Source: Triplophysa rosa (Eukaryota > Chordata > Actinopteri > Cypriniformes > Nemacheilidae). From it: a stretch of 64,000 nucleotides of DNA. Where the stretch lies: positions 8,218,976 through 8,282,975 of the forward strand of contig NC_079910.1 in the NCBI RefSeq assembly GCF_024868665.1. Direction: 5' to 3'. Each line of letters opens with the position of its first letter. The stretch's first letter is position 1. The notes under the pieces were generated by a model, which saw only the letters and a program-made list of their open reading frames with translations, did not search any database and was not told the DNA's origin. Positions 1 through 56,574 of this stretch are shown piece after piece. The position numbers and the translations under genes are program-made.

Positions 1-960
1 CCGCTTTGGGGGATCTAGTGTCAGTTGCTGTCCACAACCTTAACATAGCATTGAAATCAGTTGTATTGAATACTTTTTATTCTTTAAATTTTGTGCATTA
101 TTTAGTGATTCTGATTGATCAATAGCTGCGTTTTATTTTACTGATGCACCTAACATTTCTGTGTATCACTGCGCAGCACCCTTAGCAATGTAAATATTCT
201 GTTGCTGTTCACAGTCAGTCAGAGACTATTTTTTCCAGCAGAAGCGAGGCTTTTAGTGATTTTACTTCATTAAAGTTGCATTGATACATACAGTATGTTT
301 TGCCATGTGTATTGCGTGGTACTGTGCATGTTACACAATCAGCTGCTGTTCATTACACTCTGTGTAAATATTTTTAATTGAGCTAAATATACCTGCAATC
401 CCAGGGAGTATCAAGCTAATAATGAAGAATAATCGTGGAGAGGTTCTAAACATTTTAAACGCCTGATGTTTGTATAACTGGAATAAGAAGGAGATTTTCA
501 GAAGAGATCCTCGTCATTGATTATTCGATTATCTGAAAAGATAATAATACTGTTTAAAGACATGATCTCATGTAAATTGTGTAATATCAATAAAATTCTA
601 CAAGGAACATGCCGGATCAACACGTGTATTTTTTTCGGTTTATCTACACAAATAACAGCATCAGTGTATTGTACCTACATCCAAATCTAGTGCTCTTCGT
701 GACAGCTGAGGGCACTTAAAAGGTTAGTATAGGTCACCACCTCTTTTCTGAAACGCATCTAGTGTGCTTGCATTTCACAGTAGCAATATTTTCTGTTTTT
801 GTGCTCTAGTTAAAGCAGCTTTTATTTAAAAAGGAAATGTTTAAAATAAAGTCAGATAAATTGTTTAGACATTAATATCAGACTCAATGTATATCTCCGA
901 TATTTTCTCACTCTCTAATTGTCAAACAATGAGCTAAATATGATTTCATGAATCTATATA
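1..960. other. Upstream flank, no gene recognised
   Basis: This stretch is AT-rich and has no convincing coding ORF, RNA gene or clear repeat. It may hold distal regulatory sequence for the gene starting downstream. Confidence 0.5.
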
Positions 961-979
961 TTTCATAAATATTATTTTA

Positions 980-1169
980 TGAATCTCCTGCTACCTATTG
1001 GCCGACACTCCCTTGCATTTCGCTGGGAGTCATCAATTATGCAGGGCAACGGTACACACTGAGAAGGAAGGTAGCAGCAACAATATGGCGACATCCGCAT
1101 TATCTTTCGCTTTTATTCGACATTTGCAGTCCAGTGCGGTTTCTATGGATACTCGCTAACGTCTTCACA
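980..1169 (+). promoter_or_regulatory. scn8a: Candidate promoter and noncoding first exon of the sodium channel gene
   Basis: An inverted CCAAT box (ATTGG near 998) lies just upstream of a less AT-rich stretch. A YY1-like site, AATATGGCGAC, begins near 1082. The block ends at a strong donor, GTAAGT, at 1170-1175. Mammalian SCN8A uses noncoding 5' exons upstream of the start-codon exon, so position and donor fit a 5' UTR exon. The transcription start is not visible from sequence; about 1040-1080 is a guess. Confidence 0.5.
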
Positions 1170-3975
1170 GTAAGTATGTGTTTAAATAATGCACTCGCAA
1201 TGCGTTTATTCTGCGGAAATCTTGTCGACAATGCACGCTGGGGTCTTGTCGTTTGCTACCGCTAACGTTATTGCTTGTGGAACGCATACGCGTTTCATAT
1301 GCATATTATTCAAGATTCCGTTATAAACGTCATGCTGTGTGATCCGTTTTGTTTGTTTGTTTGAATGAGCTAAATAATATGTGATTAGACGCGGACCTGT
1401 CTGGTTCTTTCAATTCTAGCTCTAATATGAGAGGTCGTGACACGAGTATAAAAACATGCTTTTCAGGCGATAATAAAGGAAAGCAAATTATTTCTAAAAA
1501 TGCATAATCTGTTTTGTTTTCGTAATTCGATTGCATTTCCGCGATCGATGACGCGACCCACAGCCTGTAGGTTTTATGCCCTCTGAATAAAGGTCTTCTT
1601 GTCAGCGTTTATCAAATGTGGAGCTGAGCAAATGTGACAAAAATGCACATTGTGGAGATTTGACCTGATACGTTGTAATGAAGACGTTCAATATGGCAAT
1701 ACATGCTCTGCTGCTTATTGATTGTAGGGTGCAGGTTTCACGGGTGTGGTGTGCTACATGTTCTTGTTTATGTACCTCGCGAAAAGAAACCTTGCACATC
1801 GTCGTCGAGATATCTCATGTTGCTTATGGAGATACCGCAAATGATGGCCTTTTTTCAAGAAATTTGAGATACATTACACTAAAAATGCCGTTTAGCCGGA
1901 TAGGCGGTCTGCTTATAAAGGGGTAAATACGAGTACGACGAGAGCCGAAATACCCCACTGCAGTATTTTCCGTTTTTCTCTGTAGCTTCGGCCCGCTTAC
2001 GTGAAGGCGTCGGACTGTTCAGTGTTTATGGACGCAAGTTTTCAACCAAATATTTTTTCTCACGCTGAGGAAAATCTGACAGGAGTCCATTTGGCAGCTT
2101 TATGGAAAACCCACAAATGTCGCTGGTTTAACCAATGAACTATTCAGCCGTCGATTTCGTAATCGTAACATTGATGAAATCAAGGTAGGAGCACTGCGCA
2201 TTCTGTCATTCAAAGCTATATAACGTTCCATATTACTATGTTCATGACATATGACCGAAAACGTGGGCGTCTGTTTTTGAGAATTGTTGTTTTGCATGTT
2301 ATTTAATCGGAAGAATGTTATACCACATAATTTCAAGATGTTTGCCGTTTTTATTTGGTACGGCATTTTAAGACGCATGGCATTTTCATGTAGGAGAGCC
2401 TTTCAGTGGCGCATACAGTCTGCTGGTGTGCTGTTCTGAATTCAGTATTTTATTGCAGGACTTGACGAACAAACGCACGACCATGCAGCCAGTACGATGT
2501 TTGTGTAATCTCTCTCTCTTGCACCCCAGCATAGTTTCCATGTTATTTCGAGATGTTTTGGCCCATCCAGTAGTAACACACTAGGTTCACACCCGTTTAC
2601 CGTTCCCCATCGGGGAAGCAGAAATATTCATTTTACGCAGGCCTGTAGGAGTGTGGTGCTGAATGGACAGCTCCCGTATATTGATGATCAATAGCGTCGC
2701 CTAAAATACGAATTATTTTTATTGCACACACGTGAAATCAGGTTTTTGCAAAACGGTTCATTCGCTTTTATTTTTGGGGAATAATAAGAGCCTATAGGAG
2801 CAACTGGGGTTTATATTAACTAAAAAACGGCCAAAATGAAACTGCACAAAATAGAGGAAGTAAGCTAAGTGGCTTTGTAATATCAGCATATGGCTTGGTT
2901 GTTTAAGTGTCTGGCCCTGTAAGTGCCTGTCACGTGATGCCTTATTTATGAATTAGCAGGACATTCAGCACACACAAGCTTTTAGACATTGTGGTTCATC
3001 GGGCCTCCCTTCACCCACCATATCCCATTCTGTTTCCTTGGGGATACAAGACATCTCTCCAACAACATCTCAGTGGATATTTAGTATCGTTCATACTTCA
3101 ACTAAAATTCACTTTTGGTATTGTGTGGTGTATTCTAATGCAGACTACAACCTCCCAATTCCCATCACCCTTTCATCTAAAATAGAAACATCCATCATGG
3201 TGACCGAGAAGAACCAAATCATAGGAATTTATGCAAGCACCAAAAAGTGCATCACTGATCACTAAGTTGCTATGTAATCTATCTCAAGACAAACATCATC
3301 AATTATCACTTTCTTCTCTTCATAATGGAGGGCAATATTCATCTTTCATGAAGTGGATGACTCATACAGGATCTAGTGCCAGTCCTTCTTTAACATGCTC
3401 TTAATTTAGCAACATATTGTTTTGATGTGTAAGGTAATATATTTTTAGATGCAGGGCTCTGTGTTTTGCTTTCCTGCGCAAAGATGAGCATATTTATGAG
3501 CAGACAAGCTAGTATTGGTTAGTAGTTACTGTATGTGTCTAAAAAAGCTATAAAAATAGACCTTAAACTTATGTTGTGTTTTGGTCATTTTCTTTGTTGT
3601 TTCTAGTGAGATATTTGGTTTAGATAGTAACCACTGATCATAAGTTTAATGTTAATAATTATTTATTGAAAAGATTGCATTAAATTGTAATGTAAATTGT
3701 CATTTGAAAACATTCATATGTTGGTCTTGCTTTTAACTGTCTGGTGTAGTAGTACCTATTTATTCAAGTTTGTTTATGCAGTAATATTGATCTTGTGATG
3801 TGTAACATTATAGAGCATTGTGTCTATTGTCTGCATAAGAAATGGTTAAAAATGTATAAGATATTTTAAAATAATTATGTAATGTGTTCTTATACTTCAT
3901 ATATTTTATCAATATTACATGTAGAACCATACTGTATATGTGCAGTAACAACGTTCTCTCTTTTTGACATCATAG
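1170..3975 (+). other. scn8a: 5' UTR intron (inferred)
   Basis: If the 1170 donor is used, this 2.8-kb intron ends at the acceptor CATAG at 3975. It is AT-rich. No protein-coding gene or well-defined transposon was recognised inside it; the short ORFs look like chance. Confidence 0.45.
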
Positions 3976-4031
3976 ATCTGGCTGCCGTGGAGGGTACATA
4001 ACAGAAGAAGACATTGCTGCAGGATGAAAAC

Positions 4032-47103
<43,072 letters not shown>

Positions 47104-49450
47104 GAATGATGGTTCAGTGCTACCGAACTGAGACTGAAACTGAAATCTATTACAAGTGTATAGAACAAATCATTTGCAACTAAGTCACAGAAAATCTTTG
47201 GGGGAATAAAGGTTGTTTACAGATAACAAAACCGTTGTTCACAGATGCAACAGGAAGCAGCTTGGTGTTTACCAATTGAATGATGACCAAACCAACCAAC
47301 CTATGAGCTTACTGTGCTACATCTGTGCTCAGCGACCAAGATTTTACTGTTTCAGTCGCAGCCGACGAGGCGCATGCAAACAAAATAAAGACCTATGGCA
47401 GACATCTTTGATAGGGACCACCTGCCAAGGGACCAAACAGTACAAAGAGACGTAAAAGCTCATAAGATGGACTCCTTTGCACCACCACATGTGGAGTGCA
47501 GCATTCCTCCGCTACGGACATCGATTTCAAACACTACACTGCCGAAATCCAACGCAAACCTCCCACTCATTCCAGGAGGATTCCCGGACATTGCGTTTTA
47601 ACCATAACCAGTAATAACAATGTAAACTCAATCATGTGGAGTGTCCGTGAAAACAAAAAAAAAACAGAACATTATGCAAGGGTTTTCAGTTGTTTGCGGT
47701 GAATTCATCACCTTATTTGACCCACAAAAAAGTAAGGGGAAAAGTTCTGCCCATGCCATCCATCTCGTCATCATCTCTCTGTTATACTATCAGAAAAAAT
47801 ACATTTTATACATGGGCTTTCACATTGATATTGGGACGGGGGTTTATCAGGGTTTGGGACTTATTCAGACCGAGTTCCAGGTAATAAATAACTAATTGTG
47901 CTCGTTCAATGCATAGAAATGACTTGCATGGTGGCATGTTTTGATCAGGAATCATGCATGTATAATCATAGTCCACTCGACACTGCTACTCGGACCACAT
48001 CAGTGGCGCGACCATACGTTCGGATACCATCCACTAGTATTAAATTTAGATTTAGCTGGGAAATGATTGGTCGATAGTAACATATTTAACTACTGGCAAG
48101 TATATTTGTACTTACCCCTCATGAAGCTTGCTTCCTGATTAACTCACTCTCATTACATGCGTCATGTGAGTATTTTGAGGTCAAAGCTATTTCACCGTTT
48201 GGATGTACAGTGTGGGAAAGATCTGAAAATGCGTTCACACAGGTGTCTCACTGCCCTAGTTTTCAGGAAGGGTGGACATGTTCGATGAGCTAATCTGGAG
48301 AAATGTTTCGCTGAGAACAAACTTCGATTTGATTATTTTTGCACCAGCAATAGAACAAAGATTCAACTGCCCCTCAATGTGCAGCTGAGGCTCCGATTAT
48401 AGGGTCTTCAAATGTTACAGCCTCCATGCCATTTAAACAATTCTTTGTCAGTCGGGACCAGGCCTCAAAGGGAGGCATTATCTTCAATGCAGATTTTTGT
48501 GGAAGTAGTCGTCGTCGTCATGTCGATACGTTCTCATGTTTACCATTAAAAAGTTGTCAGTTTCGGTTGTTATGTTTTGTCTTAAAGATGAAGGAAAGCA
48601 ATCGAGTAGCCAGTTTCAATGCATCCCCGAAATATCAGCTATGGCCTTATGCAGCAGGTACACAAGGAAGGCAGCAGTTTTTTTTTATCTTAGTGAGCAA
48701 CAACGATCATACTAGAAATTGGCGTTTTAACAAATTTGTAATTTGCAAATGTACCTGTTTTTTTTTTTTTCGCCACATACAAGACAGTACAAAGACTTGT
48801 TACCTCCTGAGCAAACTGCCATCTCTTGCTCCGGGTGCAAGAGAAATAGATTATGGTACAGTATTTTACACTATTTCATTTATATTTTTAAAATGGTTAA
48901 TTTCCCCCTATAAGGATTAATGCTTATCCTGGTGTGGGCTAGCCCAGTATCTGTGCGTATAGAGGTAAAGTGGACCACAGACAACGACGCAATGGTGATA
49001 CTGTCGTGTCCTTGCATACCAGCGATTATAAAGTAAGATTAGACTGCCGGGGTCAGAAGGCGTTCACCACCAGAGCCAGCGTGTGTGAACTTGAAGAAAA
49101 GAGCACACAACCAGTTTACAAACCCAATTCCTCTACTTTTTAGACCTGCCTAGGTCTGCTTACTGCCTGAGGTCTCCAGATCAGTGTGGGTGCTGTGGAC
49201 CTGAACCAAAACAGGCCCAGTTACACCCACCCTTAGACTACCGTGTAGTTTTCCTCCAACCTCATTTCAGTTTAGATGTGAAGGGATCCAATCAAAATTC
49301 ATTATTACCACTGTTATGTATCATTCAGTGTACAGAAGGGGGAAATGATGTACATGGCACAATTGCTGAGAAGAATGAACTTTTTGGGGAAAACACTAAG
49401 CATTGTAATATATATTTTTTCTTTTAAATGGCATGCTTTGTTGTGGGTTT

Positions 49451-49676
49451 TGTAAATACAGAATTTTAAAGAATTACTGCTATTACTCTAATAATAAATT
49501 ATAACAATGATATAGAATGGCTTCCAGCTGACGCCCTTATGTCACATATTTTCCTTTTTTTCTAACACTTTTCACTTTTATTAAAGGGAATTGAATGATA
49601 TACCATATCGAAGATATTCTATTAGACAAAGAATATATACATATATAATATATGTTATGTTATATATGTGTATATA
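49451..49676 (+). promoter_or_regulatory. Two Pumilio-type sites in the 3' UTR
   Basis: TGTAAATA at 49451-49458 and TGTATATA at 49669-49676 match the Pumilio consensus UGUANAUA. Pumilio-2 has been reported to control Nav1.6 mRNA translation in mammals. The second site lies in a TA-rich repeat and is weaker evidence. Confidence 0.45.
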
Positions 49677-49685
49677 TAATATACT
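49634..49685. repeat. TA-rich simple repeat
   Basis: Runs of TATATA and ATATAT with short interruptions, inside the inferred 3' UTR. Confidence 0.8.
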
Positions 49686-50689
49686 GTATGTATGAAAGGA
49701 TATATGAATGAGCACGGTAACATTTCATTTATATGCAACATGTCCAGTGGATGTCAAACGATTTATGTTGGAGACGAACTCACGCACGATTGTTATCAGC
49801 GCTGCTTTTCGATATTTTAACCAGATACTGTATGACAAGAGAGTTATGCTACCAGCACACCTCTGTAAACCTCTGAGTTTCTATTGACGCACCTACAAAC
49901 ACGTTACATACGCAAGAACGCACGTATTCCCCATCCTCCCTATGGACATTTTGTAGTCACACGCCCGAGTCTGAAAGTCGAAACGTTCACAGAGCCAAAC
50001 ATGTATTCTAAGGCCTCCCCAAACAATTCAGTGCTGTAACTCGTGGGCCTGAACAACAGAGTTTTGTATGCATTTCGTATCTGTTTTTTATGTGTTCGGT
50101 GGTCTGTTTCTAGTGCTATTTCACTGATTGTTGTGTGCCTTTTTCTGCATTTTCTCCATGTTCCTACATTTTCTAAATTGCATTTTGTCGCAATTTCGGA
50201 GGATGGTGCCATATGTGACATTTAGTTTATCGGAGGGGAGAGAGATGCAAAATGGAACACAATGCAAATCAGGGACTACAGTATGAACAAGGCGCCTGGT
50301 TTACTGCCAGAGGAACACTAGAACAACCGAGCAAGCCCACTTCTTCCAGATTTGATGTTACGAAATCTTCTGATGTTCTGTTTTCTGTACTTTGTGTATC
50401 ATCCACTTGGCTTGTACAAAAAATAGCTTGCCTTCAGACTTTTGTGTTCTCGCCATCTTTGAAACTCACTTTTGTATTGGTATTCAGTTACTGGACTTCC
50501 ATTTTTAGCATGACTAAAATGCTTTTCCATTTTGCTGAAAAGAATTCAAAAGTGCTTTTCAAACTGTTGTTTTGTTTCACACAGTGTTGTAGGAGGTCGT
50601 ATAATGGGTGTGTATGGCACAACCACTGGAACTCTTAGTAACAACATATAAAAGATTGTCTTCATTTGAGCACGAAACTTTTTATTAAC

Positions 50690-50695
50690 AATAAA
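50690..50695 (+). terminator. scn8a: Candidate distal poly(A) signal
   Basis: AATAAA is followed within 30 nt by GCGTGTTCACTG, a GT-rich element. No better signal precedes the downstream Angel-like repeat. Confidence 0.5.
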
Positions 50696-50962
50696 GCAGC
50701 CTTCCAGTTGCACAGCGTGTTCACTGATTCACTGATTCCCATACAGTAAAGCTACACCTGTCTAATGAGTACATGTGACATTAACTCTTGCCATAGATGG
50801 GAAACTTCTACTGCACTGTTCGCAACAAGGATTTCATTGTTTTGAATGTTTCATTTGGTTTTTACTTCAAATGTATTCTATTTTAATTGATTTGGTCTTT
50901 TGTTAGTTTCATTCGTTTGTCAATACATTTAGTTCATTCATAATTTAGGGCAGACAAAGTTG

Positions 50963-51183
50963 AGTTTAATTTGTCATTTATGCACCCTCACGTCGTTCCA
51001 AACCTGTATGACTTTCTTCTGCAGAACACACAAAAAGATATTTTGAAGAATGTTGATACTGTAAGTGTAAACAACAATAGCTCCCATTGACTTCCATTGA
51101 ATGGACACATCATACAAGTTTAAATGGCATAAGGGTGAAAATCGATAACAGAATTTCTATTTTTGGATGAACTATTCCTTTAA
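50963..51183. mobile_element. Angel-like MITE, left end decayed
   Basis: It shows GCAGAACACACAAAAAGATA and the right end GGATGAACTATTCCTTTAA. The left end GTTTAATTTGTCATTTATGC is diverged. Confidence 0.65.
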
Positions 51184-51640
51184 ATAATATAAATAAATGG
51201 TCACAGATTTACCTCTATCAAGTGACATTTTCATGTTAAAAAGTTTCTAATTTTAAAAAGAACATTTTTTAAAGCCGTTTTAAATATATGGATATTTAAA
51301 GATAAAGATACAGAAATTCTTTAGTTATAGCTTTAATTCAGCTAATGAAAGTACCAAATTTATAAGAATGCTGTTTTGCTCGAAATGAGATGCGATCCAC
51401 ATTACACTTAACCAGCATCACTGAATCCCACTGCAGATGATGTCAGGAAATGTCCCACTGCCATGTCACAGTTTGGCTGCGAGATCAATAAAAAGCCATT
51501 AGCTCTGGGCTTAAATATCAGTGACACCCATTTGACCACCCAGCTTCAAGGGAAATGCATCCGATCTACCACACTTTTATTTCGCTGGTAAAAAAGAAAA
51601 TGACGTAAAACTGAAGATAAGTGTGTATATAGGCTAATAG

Positions 51641-51793
51641 CCCTGTTGAAAAACCAGCATATGCTGAGTTAGGTTTGTTTTGATGCTGGTTTGACCAGCT
51701 TAAACCAGCTAAGGACCAGTTTAAACCAGCACATGACCAGCTTAAACCAGCATCAAAACATACCAAACCAGCATATGCTTTTTTTCAACAGGG
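51641..51793. mobile_element. Small MITE rich in CCAGC units
   Basis: The ends CCCTGTTGAAAAACCAGC and TTTTTTCAACAGGG are inverted. The interior repeats ACCAGCTTAAACCAGC-type units. It is about 150 bp with no clear target duplication. Confidence 0.72.
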
Positions 51794-52031
51794 AGCATTT
51801 AGACATTTCCTTATCTACCTCGCCTCCATTTCACAGCTTGCGTTTATTCGGCCCTTATCTGTAAGTCGCTTGCTCTCTTATGTGCTCCGTTATTCGCATC
51901 GTAAAACCGTCCGACACATGATATCCAACCCAACTCTGAACCGCCACACATGGTACAAACCTGGACTTTATCTTAAAATGTCTGTCTGTCTGAACCCCCA
52001 CCCCTCTCCTTTTTCAGTATGTGCTCGGCGT

Positions 52032-52075
<44 letters not shown>

Positions 52076-52640
52076 GTGCGGCGGAGAACTGCAGTGCAGA
52101 TAAATGAATGCACCATTGCCGGCTGAGTCAGCAGCCCGCTCCCTGTTTTGCCCGCTGCCTGCACCAACTGTGTCTGAGGAGAAACAACATGCGTGCAGGA
52201 AACACACACAACCAGTCAATAGGTCTTATGCCAGATCGAAGATGGACAGAGCTTTTTGCTCCCAGCGGTTCAATTGCGCATTATAGGCGCGTGGCGCAGG
52301 GAGTTGTTGCGCGCTTGGAAGCTTCTTGACCCAATTCCTTCACAGCCCATAAAAATATACCAAATCTGTCTCTTTATTGCGGTCTGTTTTGACAGTGTGC
52401 CATCATAGTAGCATATGCAATATGATGTACACGCATATGCATGTGTTGAATATTTAAAAACAATATATATTTTAAGAAGGGCATGCCGTTATATATTTCT
52501 TTTGAAAGGTAGTTGTTATATTTAAGACCTCTTATTTAGACTCAAGACATGTTTAGCCTAATCTACAAGCCAGGTGCTTTGATTTATAGTGTTTCAGACT
52601 CCACCTATAAAGTCCTGTGAATCAATAAAGGGGGGTGGGG
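51794..52640. other. Downstream intergenic segment with GC-richer block
   Basis: A GA microsatellite (52036-52072) is followed by a GC-richer, CpG-containing block at 52073-52330 (GGCGCGTGGCGCAGGG near its end). Short ORFs cross it on both strands without recognisable similarity. Possible regulatory DNA or an unannotated 5' exon; not resolved. Confidence 0.3.
52036..52072. repeat. (GA)n microsatellite
   Basis: An uninterrupted AG/GA dinucleotide run of about 36 bp. Confidence 0.97.
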
Positions 52641-55200
52641 AGGGGGTTATATCACTGCCAAGTCACCCTGAAACCCACCAATCCCAGATGCCATTGCTTT
52701 TCTCACACTCCGCCACATGAGCAGCATCACAAACTGCATTAGAAGAACTGCAGATTTGATGGATGAGTATGGATGATGTGTAGCTCATTGACTGGTTGCA
52801 TCACATATTCTTGAAAATTCCAAATGACATTAAACAAGCTGCAAGAAATCTTGTTTTGTTGTTTAGGATGAGCAAAGTGACGCAGATATTAATGGCTATT
52901 TAAATATTTACCAAATAAAACATCACCACTTTACAACATGGAACCTGTAATGTGGATACAAGAATAATGCATTCTTCTTTGCAGACATTGGTTGTTGTAT
53001 TGCATTTCGACTAAAAGAATGTTGGTAGTAGCACTTACATGGTGCACATTAAAAAACCACAGTGATGGATTGGGCAGTGTTTGTTTTGTGTCAAAGAAAC
53101 ATATGATCACCCACTCACACACACTGTGCTTTCTGGGGCAGTACTTTTATTCAAACAGTGCCATGTGTATCTGTTTATTTACATCCATATCTACATTCTG
53201 CAAGACATATGCATTGCATTAAAATGCATTAAAAAGCTGGCTATGGATGACTTATGTGATATTGCTTATTTGCTCACCATAATGTGTCATTTAAGATACC
53301 AGTTAGACATCTATCAAATGAGTCATATCACATATTTATAAGAATGACAGCTATCAATTGGCAACAGTGACTGACTAAGTAACATTACAGTTTCGTTCTA
53401 GTCTTTTAAGAATAAAACAAGTAACATTTATTTAAGCTTCATGTCTACAACATTAGTAAGCGCTAAGACTAACGGTTTTGAAGTAAACAGCCCCTGCTAA
53501 TGGTGGCTATTGTAATTACATGACCGTGTTCATATGTTTCAAAAATTGATATTTTAAAGTAAACAAGTCATCTCGTATATAATTTCTCCAGTACTGCGCG
53601 TGTTTTGCTTAAGGAAGGTTTATGAACAAATAAACTATACAAAATCTAAAATATTGAATAATGATTTGGCCTATGGGTTTATTACACATCATTTATGCTT
53701 GAAATCTCGAAAGGGTCCGTTTCGGATGACACAAACAACAAAACAACTGATCTAATTTGACAGTGCTAGGTAAGCCGTTTTTAGTTGTCACCTATTTAAA
53801 TTGTCAAACGTGTTAAAATATTTACTGGTTTCAGGTGACGCTCGGATGTATTTATCTGAGACTCCCTCAAGAGGGCGAAATGGCATAGGCCTAAATTAAT
53901 CAACAACAAATCAGCCTCAGTTATAAACTACACAGACTTAATCGTACTTTTGATACATTTCTTAACATTTATAAACAATGTTAAGTTGTATAGATGATTT
54001 ATTTATTTTATATTTACTTCATACATGACATGTCAAGATGCCTTATGAAATGCCCATGTTTCTGGTACAGTTCATAATAACACCTGAAGATGGCGTAGTT
54101 GCTCCTATAAACTTGGAGTTGGTATTGCAACGGCTGAATCGTGTTCTGAAGTCAGCTATCTACTCTATTGTATACATTTAGAGCTGGAAATATATGCCAA
54201 ATTATCAGTGGTTTAATTCACCTCATGACGTATTTTATCTCTAGTCCTTTAGCCATCATTTGTTTAGATATAAATAGTTGAGTGTTTCTGTTTTCTTTTC
54301 CCGTTTGTTATAATCATGAGTCAGTGTTTATGCATGCATATGCTTTCATGTATACATTACTACATACCGATTTTCTATATCTGTGATGCTTGCATTTACA
54401 CGCGTGGCTACATTTTTGAAAATATGTGCACGTGTGACGTATAGCAATATTAGCAGGCGGCGCCTGGATGTCCTTGCTAGATTTGTAATAAGCAGACTGC
54501 ATGTATTATTCAGAGCTGTATGGACAGGGTCTACTCTACTCTACTCTGTGCTCTTGTCCCGACCCGTCCCCTAGGGACAAGACGCCTAAATTACTATTTC
54601 TATTTGATATATTCCCATAGCTCAGCCCTTAAAATGCATAGGGAGAAAATAGTGTGTTCTATAGGGGTCACTATGTAGCGGTCACCCTGCAGAAGTCAGA
54701 GGTGGACTAGTGGATACAGATTTATGCATTCATTCATGTGACATATCGTAAAGCAGCAGTGTCATTTTTCTGAAGAGGTCAGAGTATTGCATCTTTTAGA
54801 CTGAGCTTTATTTTGAAAGATATCATTTCTGGATAAGACTCTTGTAATGATGTAAATATGATTCTTTCTTAAAGAAACTACATATTATCTATTTGATTTA
54901 TTTCATTTATGCAATATATTATTAGATCTTTTACAGATATTAGATATATTATTTATTTTTCCTACACAAAAAGAAACTGTATTGTTTAACCTTTCATGCA
55001 TGTCTCGGGCAACCCCAACAAAGATCCAAATCCTTTTTAAGTAAACATGTTATGGAGCCTGAAGTAGTTTCATTGGTTTCTCACCAGATGCCGTTTCATG
55101 GCTGGAGCTGTGAGCTAATTACACCTTTGTTGCTAATGTTCCTGCCAATAAACACTGTAACTGAGGTCAATAGTTTAGCAGAGCCTTTTTTCTCCATTTA
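52641..55200. other. Intergenic, no gene recognised
   Basis: AT-rich sequence with only short chance ORFs; no repeat with clear boundaries seen. Confidence 0.55.
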
Positions 55201-55239
55201 TTTGGCTTGTTAATGATAGGATATCAGATTCCAATCTCT

Positions 55240-55660
55240 TTTTCCTGTGGTGGCCCCTCTCTTCGCTCCCCTGCTCTCTGCTATAGCCTGGAGGAGCGTG
55301 CAACTAAAGCTAGCATCTGGGTCGAGCCTGCTGAATGGGGCCCTTTCTTGCAAAAGCCTGCGGTCCAGCGAACGCGCTCGCTGCACAGCGACACGCGCAC
55401 CGGCCCCCGTGAGGCGGTAGCGAGGACGGGCGCTATCAAAACAGCACTGTGGGGCTCGCTTTTCACGTCCCCTCCTTTTTCCTCCCTAAACTCACACTCT
55501 TCCTCTTCTGTCATCTCCTACTGTTCGGTTCTCACCTTTCGCGCTTCTCAGTCTCTCCCCCAGTTCAGCGGTTAGAAACCTAAAGGTTGGATGAACCGTC
55601 GAGATCTGGAGTTCGGATTGGGCTGAAAGATTTATTGAAAAGTGGAGAGGCATGGTGGTC
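55240..55660. other. GC-richer block of unknown function
   Basis: This stretch contains many CpG dinucleotides (GCGAACGCGCTCGCTGCACA near 55370) in an otherwise AT-rich region. A 122-codon frame crosses it (55207-55575) and a 77-codon frame lies opposite; neither resembles a known family. It could be a promoter or a first exon of a gene beyond the window. Confidence 0.35.
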
Positions 55661-56574
55661 CCGAGGTCTGCGAGGAGGTCAGAGAAATGAAAATTGCTGG
55701 GCTGTCTTGTAACAAGATCATAAAAAGCGAACAAAGCCTCGCGAATGCAAAAGCCATCACTTGTTCGGCCTTCTGCAGGGGTGAGGGACATTTTGCATGA
55801 GATACAGATTCTTCATGCAGTTAAAGAGCAGCTGAGCTATTGTCTCAGGTTCGAATAATGTGTCAGATGTAGAGGCCCTACCCCTTGGTGAAGTTGTAGA
55901 GCATCCCAAGGTCACATGTTGGCACAAATATGAAGTGAATAAGAGATATATTAATAAGGACAGAGTTTTTTTTACAAAACTCATTCAGTATTATTCTGTT
56001 CTGTAATGTCCTGCAGTTGTTGAGACGCTTTTAATAATTTTAATAGGCAGACTGTAACAGGTTGCACTTGTACATCTTCATGCCAATTTTGAAGTCGTGT
56101 TTTTAATGCGTGTGAAATGTAAGCTCCTCCTCCAGAGGTGACTTCCTGTGTACAGCCTTAGACTGCCGGCCCTCCCTCAGCAAAAAATCCTGTTAACCCG
56201 TGACCCATCACTTGACCCACTGAAGTGTTGGAGGGAACCAAAATCAAGAGTGAAACAATGAAACACTAAGAGTCTAAATCTCAAACTGAAGTGGATGAGT
56301 AAAAAGTACTCTTTTGTTGTCATTTATTACTGGAGAAATTGAGAATCGGATGTTTATCATTTGAATGCAGAATATCGGTCAGTGATGCCATAGAATTATA
56401 ATGCTGTGGTTGAAGGTCTGATCAAGGACACCAAACCACATCGCTGCCATTTTACCTGTCACCTGCTTTGATGGCCTGCTGCGTGCTCCCCCACCTTCTT
56501 TTCCCTATTTTATATATTCTAAAGCTGAAGGTTGTTTAAGGAGACTGGGTTAAGGTACGATCTCAGGGTCTGTC

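Larger units (their letters stand above)
47104..50710 (+). other. scn8a: 3' untranslated region (inferred extent)
   Basis: No second gene interrupts this 3.6-kb stretch. Candidate poly(A) signals AATAAA occur at 47205, 47384, 47883, 49493 and 50690; the last is followed by GT-rich sequence and makes a reasonable distal end near 50710. Long 3' UTRs are usual for this gene in vertebrates. ORFs inside it look accidental. Confidence 0.55.

Noticed and set aside
48426..48920. 164-codon open frame after the channel stop
   Set aside because: It falls in the inferred 3' UTR, has low-complexity phenylalanine runs from T-tracts and no recognisable domain.
55207..55575. 122-codon frame in the GC-richer block
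   Set aside because: No family similarity, and an overlapping frame on the other strand indicates that reduced stop frequency from base composition is the cause.
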